Assembly (NCBI GenBank): GCA_937952245.1
Contig: CALFYS010000113.1
Span: forward strand, 1 to 34,715
Source of the DNA: an uncultured Alphaproteobacteria bacterium
GTDB lineage: Bacteria > Pseudomonadota > Alphaproteobacteria > Puniceispirillales > UBA1172
DNA length: 34,715 nucleotides
Reading direction: 5' to 3'
The notes under the pieces: generated by a model
Databases searched by the model: none
Seen by the model: the letters and a program-made list of their open reading frames with translations, nothing else
What the model was told of the DNA's origin: nothing
Shown: positions 32,255 to 34,715 of the stretch, piece after piece
Position numbering within the stretch: position 1 is the stretch's first letter
Layout: the number at the start of each line of letters is the position of its first letter
Program-made: the position numbers and the translations under genes

Positions 32255-33610
32255 TTAAGCGTTATTCACCAGATCGATTGAAAACTTGCGGTGACGTTGC
32301 ATCAATTCCCGCAAATCCATGGTCATCAATTGGCCGTTTTGCACCACAGGCTTGCCATTGATAATCGTGTGATTGGCTTTTACGGGCCCGCAGAAAATCA
32401 GCGCCGCGATCGGGTCACTATGGGCGCCAGCAAAATCAATCACGTTCATATCAAACGCCGCCAGATCAGCCGCGTACCCCGGGGCGAGAACCCCAATATC
32501 GTTTCGGTTCAGGACTTTGGCGCCATCGCGGGTTGCCATTTCCAGCGCATCACGCGCGGTTAACGCCGCGGGATTGCCGCCCACACGTTGCAACAACATC
32601 GCCTGCCGCGCTTCATTCAGCATATGGCCGCTGTCATTCGACGATGATCCATCCACCCCAAGCCCAACTTTAACGCCGTGATCGCGCATCTTACGGACAG
32701 GGGCAATGCCGCTGGCCAGCCGCATATTTGAACATGGGCAATGGGCGACCCCTGTCCCTGTACGGGCAAAGAGATCAATTTCATCGTGATTCAATTGCAC
32801 ACAATGGGCGTGCCAAACATCATCACCGACCCAGCCCAAATCTTCGGCATAATCCCCGGGGCGTTTGCCAAAATTTGCCTCTGAATATTCAATATCTTCA
32901 ACATTTTCCGCCAAATGCGTATGCAGCCCCACGCCTTTTTCACGGGCCAATAACGCGCTGTCGCGCATCAATCCGGTGCTGACGGAAAACGGCGAACATG
33001 GCGCTAAGGCCACGTGGGTCATGGCATAGGGATTGGCATTATGGAAATCATCCACCAATCGCGCGCTGTCTTTCAGGATGAAATCTTCTTTTTCGGTCAA
33101 GAAATCGGGGGGCAAGCCGCCGTCGGATTCGCCAATGCTCATGGAACCGCGGGTGGCGGTAAAGCGAACGCCGACATCGCTGGCGGCGGCGATACTGTCA
33201 TCCAATCTTGCGCCATTGGGGAAAATATATTGGTGGTCCGATGATGTGGTGCATCCGCTTAACGCCAATTCCGCCAAGCCCAAGGCCACCGCCGCGTAAA
33301 ATTGATCAGGGCCAATTCGTGACCAAATCGGGTAGAGCGTTTTCAGCCAGCCAAATAAAGTTTCATCCTGTGCCGCCGGAACAACCCGCGTCAGGTTTTG
33401 AAACAAATGATGATGGGTGTTGACCATGCCCGGGATGATCACGTGACCGGACATATCCATCACTTGATCCGCTGAAGGGGGCAGGTCAGCGGCATTGCCA
33501 ATAGCCTCGATCACGCCATCCCGAATAAAGATACTGGCGTCGGTTAACTCGCGCCGATCATCATCCATGGTGGCGATATGATCCGCGTTTTTAATCAGCA
33601 ATGTGGCCAT
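32255..33610 (-). CDS. Zinc-dependent amidohydrolase, 8-oxoguanine deaminase-like
   Basis: A 451-residue amidohydrolase of the cyclic-amidine deaminase (TrzN/AtzB/8-oxoguanine deaminase) group. Metal ligands are NTHHHLFQNLTR (HxH, near residue 65), HTHLAEN and AHCVQLNHDEIDLF, with the catalytic Asp in GVDGSSSNDSGHML. This pattern with HLAENVEDIEYS and CPCSNMRLASGIAP recalls characterised 8-oxoguanine deaminases. The neighbouring NCS2 purine permease supports a purine role, but a guanine or other heterocyclic-amine substrate is possible. ATG 33610 has GGAGA 5 bases upstream and is preferred over the in-frame start at 33634. A terminator hairpin lies just ahead of it. Confidence 0.9.
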   Translation of the reverse strand: MATLLIKNADHIATMDDDRRELTDASIFIRDGVIEAIGNAADLPPSADQVMDMSGHVIIPGMVNTHHHLFQNLTRVVPAAQDETLFGWLKTLYPIWSRIGPDQFYAAVALGLAELALSGCTTSSDHQYIFPNGARLDDSIAAASDVGVRFTATRGSMSIGESDGGLPPDFLTEKEDFILKDSARLVDDFHNANPYAMTHVALAPCSPFSVSTGLMRDSALLAREKGVGLHTHLAENVEDIEYSEANFGKRPGDYAEDLGWVGDDVWHAHCVQLNHDEIDLFARTGTGVAHCPCSNMRLASGIAPVRKMRDHGVKVGLGVDGSSSNDSGHMLNEARQAMLLQRVGGNPAALTARDALEMATRDGAKVLNRNDIGVLAPGYAADLAAFDMNVIDFAGAHSDPIAALIFCGPVKANHTIINGKPVVQNGQLMTMDLRELMQRHRKFSIDLVNNA

Positions 33611-33622
33611 AAGCGTCTCCAG

Positions 33623-33652
33623 AAAAAACCGCACCCTTTATACAGGGTGCGG
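33623..33652 (-). terminator. Intrinsic terminator after the NCS2 permease (minus strand)
   Basis: On the minus strand CCGCACCCT and AGGGTGCGG form a perfect 9-bp stem (33644-33652 with 33629-33637) with a 6-base loop, followed by six T residues (33628-33623). It ends 3 bases before the deaminase ribosome-binding site, so it should cut permease transcripts before the deaminase, or act as an attenuator. Confidence 0.85.
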
Positions 33653-33730
33653 CCCAATGTTAAAATCACAAAATTGAGAGGATGAAAACGAGTAAAGATC
33701 CCTTCAATGTTGTTTCGGATTAACCCAAAC

Positions 33731-34715
33731 TTACGCCTTGTCTTCTTGTGGCAAGATCAGGTTCAGAACAACGGCAAGGAAAGCCGCTGGCAAGAGACCA
33801 GACGCCAGTAAGACCTGCGCGGTTTGTGGCAGATGCTGAAGAGCTTTTGGTTCAAGGTGCAGACCCAGACCAAAGGCCAGCGAAAGCGCAAGGATCATCA
33901 TGTTGCGGCGATTCCAAACAACATCAGCCAGCATATTCGTGCCTGCTGAAGCCACCATGCCAAACATGACAATCACGCCGCCGCCCAGAACAGAAATAGG
34001 CATCGCCGCGATAATCGCGCCAACTTTTGGCACAAGACCACAAATGATCAAGAAGATCGCCCCGGTGCTTACAACCGCCCGTGACATCACCCCTGTCATG
34101 GAGATCAAGCCAACGTTTTGGCTGAATGATGTGTTGGGCAGACCGCCAAAGACACCAGCAACCGCCGTTCCAATCCCATCAGCGAATGTCCCGCCAGCCA
34201 GTTCTTGATCAGTGGCTTCACGATTGGCACCACCTTTGGTGATACCGGAAATATCGCCAACGGTTTCAATGGCGCTGACAATAGACATCAGACAAATGCC
34301 GATAATCGCCGCGACATTAAAATCAAAGCCATATTTAAACGGTTGCGGGATGGCAAACCAATCAGCTTTGGCAACGCCAGCAAAATTCACCTGACCCATG
34401 AGGATGGCGATGATATAGCCCGCGATCAAGCCGATCAGAATTGCGGCAGAAGACAGAATGCCTGTGGTCATAAACTTCATGATCAGGGCAACAATAATCA
34501 CCACAAGCGCCAGCCCCCAACGGCTGAAATCACCCCATGCGGGATTGTTGATCTGGAAATCAGCGGCACCACCGGCGGCGTATTTAATGCCAACGGGGAT
34601 TAATTCGATCCCAATCACCAAAATCACCAGACCGGAGACCAAAGGCGGGAACCAATGGCGCAACCGCCCAATGAAAAAGCCAAGACAGGCGTGAAACAAA
34701 CCGCCAATAAAAATA
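33731..34715 (-). CDS. Nucleobase:cation symporter-2 (NCS2) family permease, C-terminal part (cut by window edge)
   Basis: The open frame runs from the right edge to the stop at 33731, leaving about 327 residues and missing the N-terminus; no ATG start is seen within the visible part. Multiple membrane helices and the NCS2 signature GGLPNTSFSQNVGLISMTGV (xanthine/uric-acid branch rather than the uracil branch) identify the family. Another marker is MSIVSAIETVGDISGI around the helix with the conserved glutamate. It likely takes up xanthine, uric acid or a related purine by proton symport. The deaminase gene follows on the same strand, after a terminator, so the pair fits purine uptake and use. 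Confidence 0.92.
   Translation of the reverse strand, partial: IFIGGLFHACLGFFIGRLRHWFPPLVSGLVILVIGIELIPVGIKYAAGGAADFQINNPAWGDFSRWGLALVVIIVALIMKFMTTGILSSAAILIGLIAGYIIAILMGQVNFAGVAKADWFAIPQPFKYGFDFNVAAIIGICLMSIVSAIETVGDISGITKGGANREATDQELAGGTFADGIGTAVAGVFGGLPNTSFSQNVGLISMTGVMSRAVVSTGAIFLIICGLVPKVGAIIAAMPISVLGGGVIVMFGMVASAGTNMLADVVWNRRNMMILALSLAFGLGLHLEPKALQHLPQTAQVLLASGLLPAAFLAVVLNLILPQEDKA

Overview
The window looks like a gene-dense chromosomal segment of an alphaproteobacterium, most likely marine. The signs are a Fur/Mur-type regulator without the C-terminal CxxC zinc motif, the long alphaproteobacterial forms of PstC and PstA, a phoR-phoB-pstSCAB-phoU block, a FOXRED1-like FAD oxidoreductase, a trimethylamine-methyltransferase-family (MttB) protein, and near-balanced base composition. 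The mix resembles SAR116-type bacteria (Puniceispirillales), but that placement is an inference from gene content. I see no rRNA, tRNA, CRISPR, insertion sequence or phage gene. No stretch over 300 bases lacks a gene; the longest gap, about 210 bases between the outer-membrane protein and the FOXRED1-like gene, holds a divergent promoter with an inverted repeat.

Layout. 1-462: start of a zinc-ribbon membrane protein (minus strand, cut by the left edge). 579-2176: a small protein and an amidase, translationally coupled. 2336-4596: an MDR-family dehydrogenase and an enolase-superfamily enzyme resembling hydroxyproline(-betaine) epimerases/dehydratases. 4642-11900: the complete phosphate regulon, phoR, phoB, pstS, pstC, pstA, pstB, phoU, with a Pho box before phoB and a strong terminator between pstS and pstC. 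11919-13229: a TPR plus beta-barrel outer-membrane protein resembling Slam. 13441-20681: a catabolic island with a FOXRED1-like FAD oxidoreductase, a divergently arranged MttB homologue, and an operon of DapA-family lyase, aldehyde dehydrogenase, DAO-family FAD oxidase and MOSC protein. 20780-23630: Fur/Mur regulator, an Fbp-type iron permease with a Fur-box-like site, and a zinc-ribbon methyltransferase. 23823-27009: clpB with a heat-shock-type promoter and structured leader, then a TerB-like protein. 27039-29338: a small unknown protein, a carboxymuconolactone-decarboxylase-family protein and a second aldehyde dehydrogenase. 29461-32163: thymidine kinase, an EamA transporter and a convergent cyclopropane fatty acid synthase. 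32255-34715: an 8-oxoguanine-deaminase-like amidohydrolase and a purine/uracil (NCS2) permease cut by the right edge.

How the parts may work together. The phosphate block forms a closed loop of sensing, transcription control, high-affinity uptake and PhoU feedback. The 13.4-20.7 kb island has the enzyme classes needed to strip methyl groups from a quaternary amine, oxidise the secondary amine, open or deaminate the product, and oxidise the resulting semialdehyde. Its substrate cannot be read from the sequence; it is the best candidate in the window for an undescribed pathway. The last two genes fit uptake and deamination of oxidised or normal purines.
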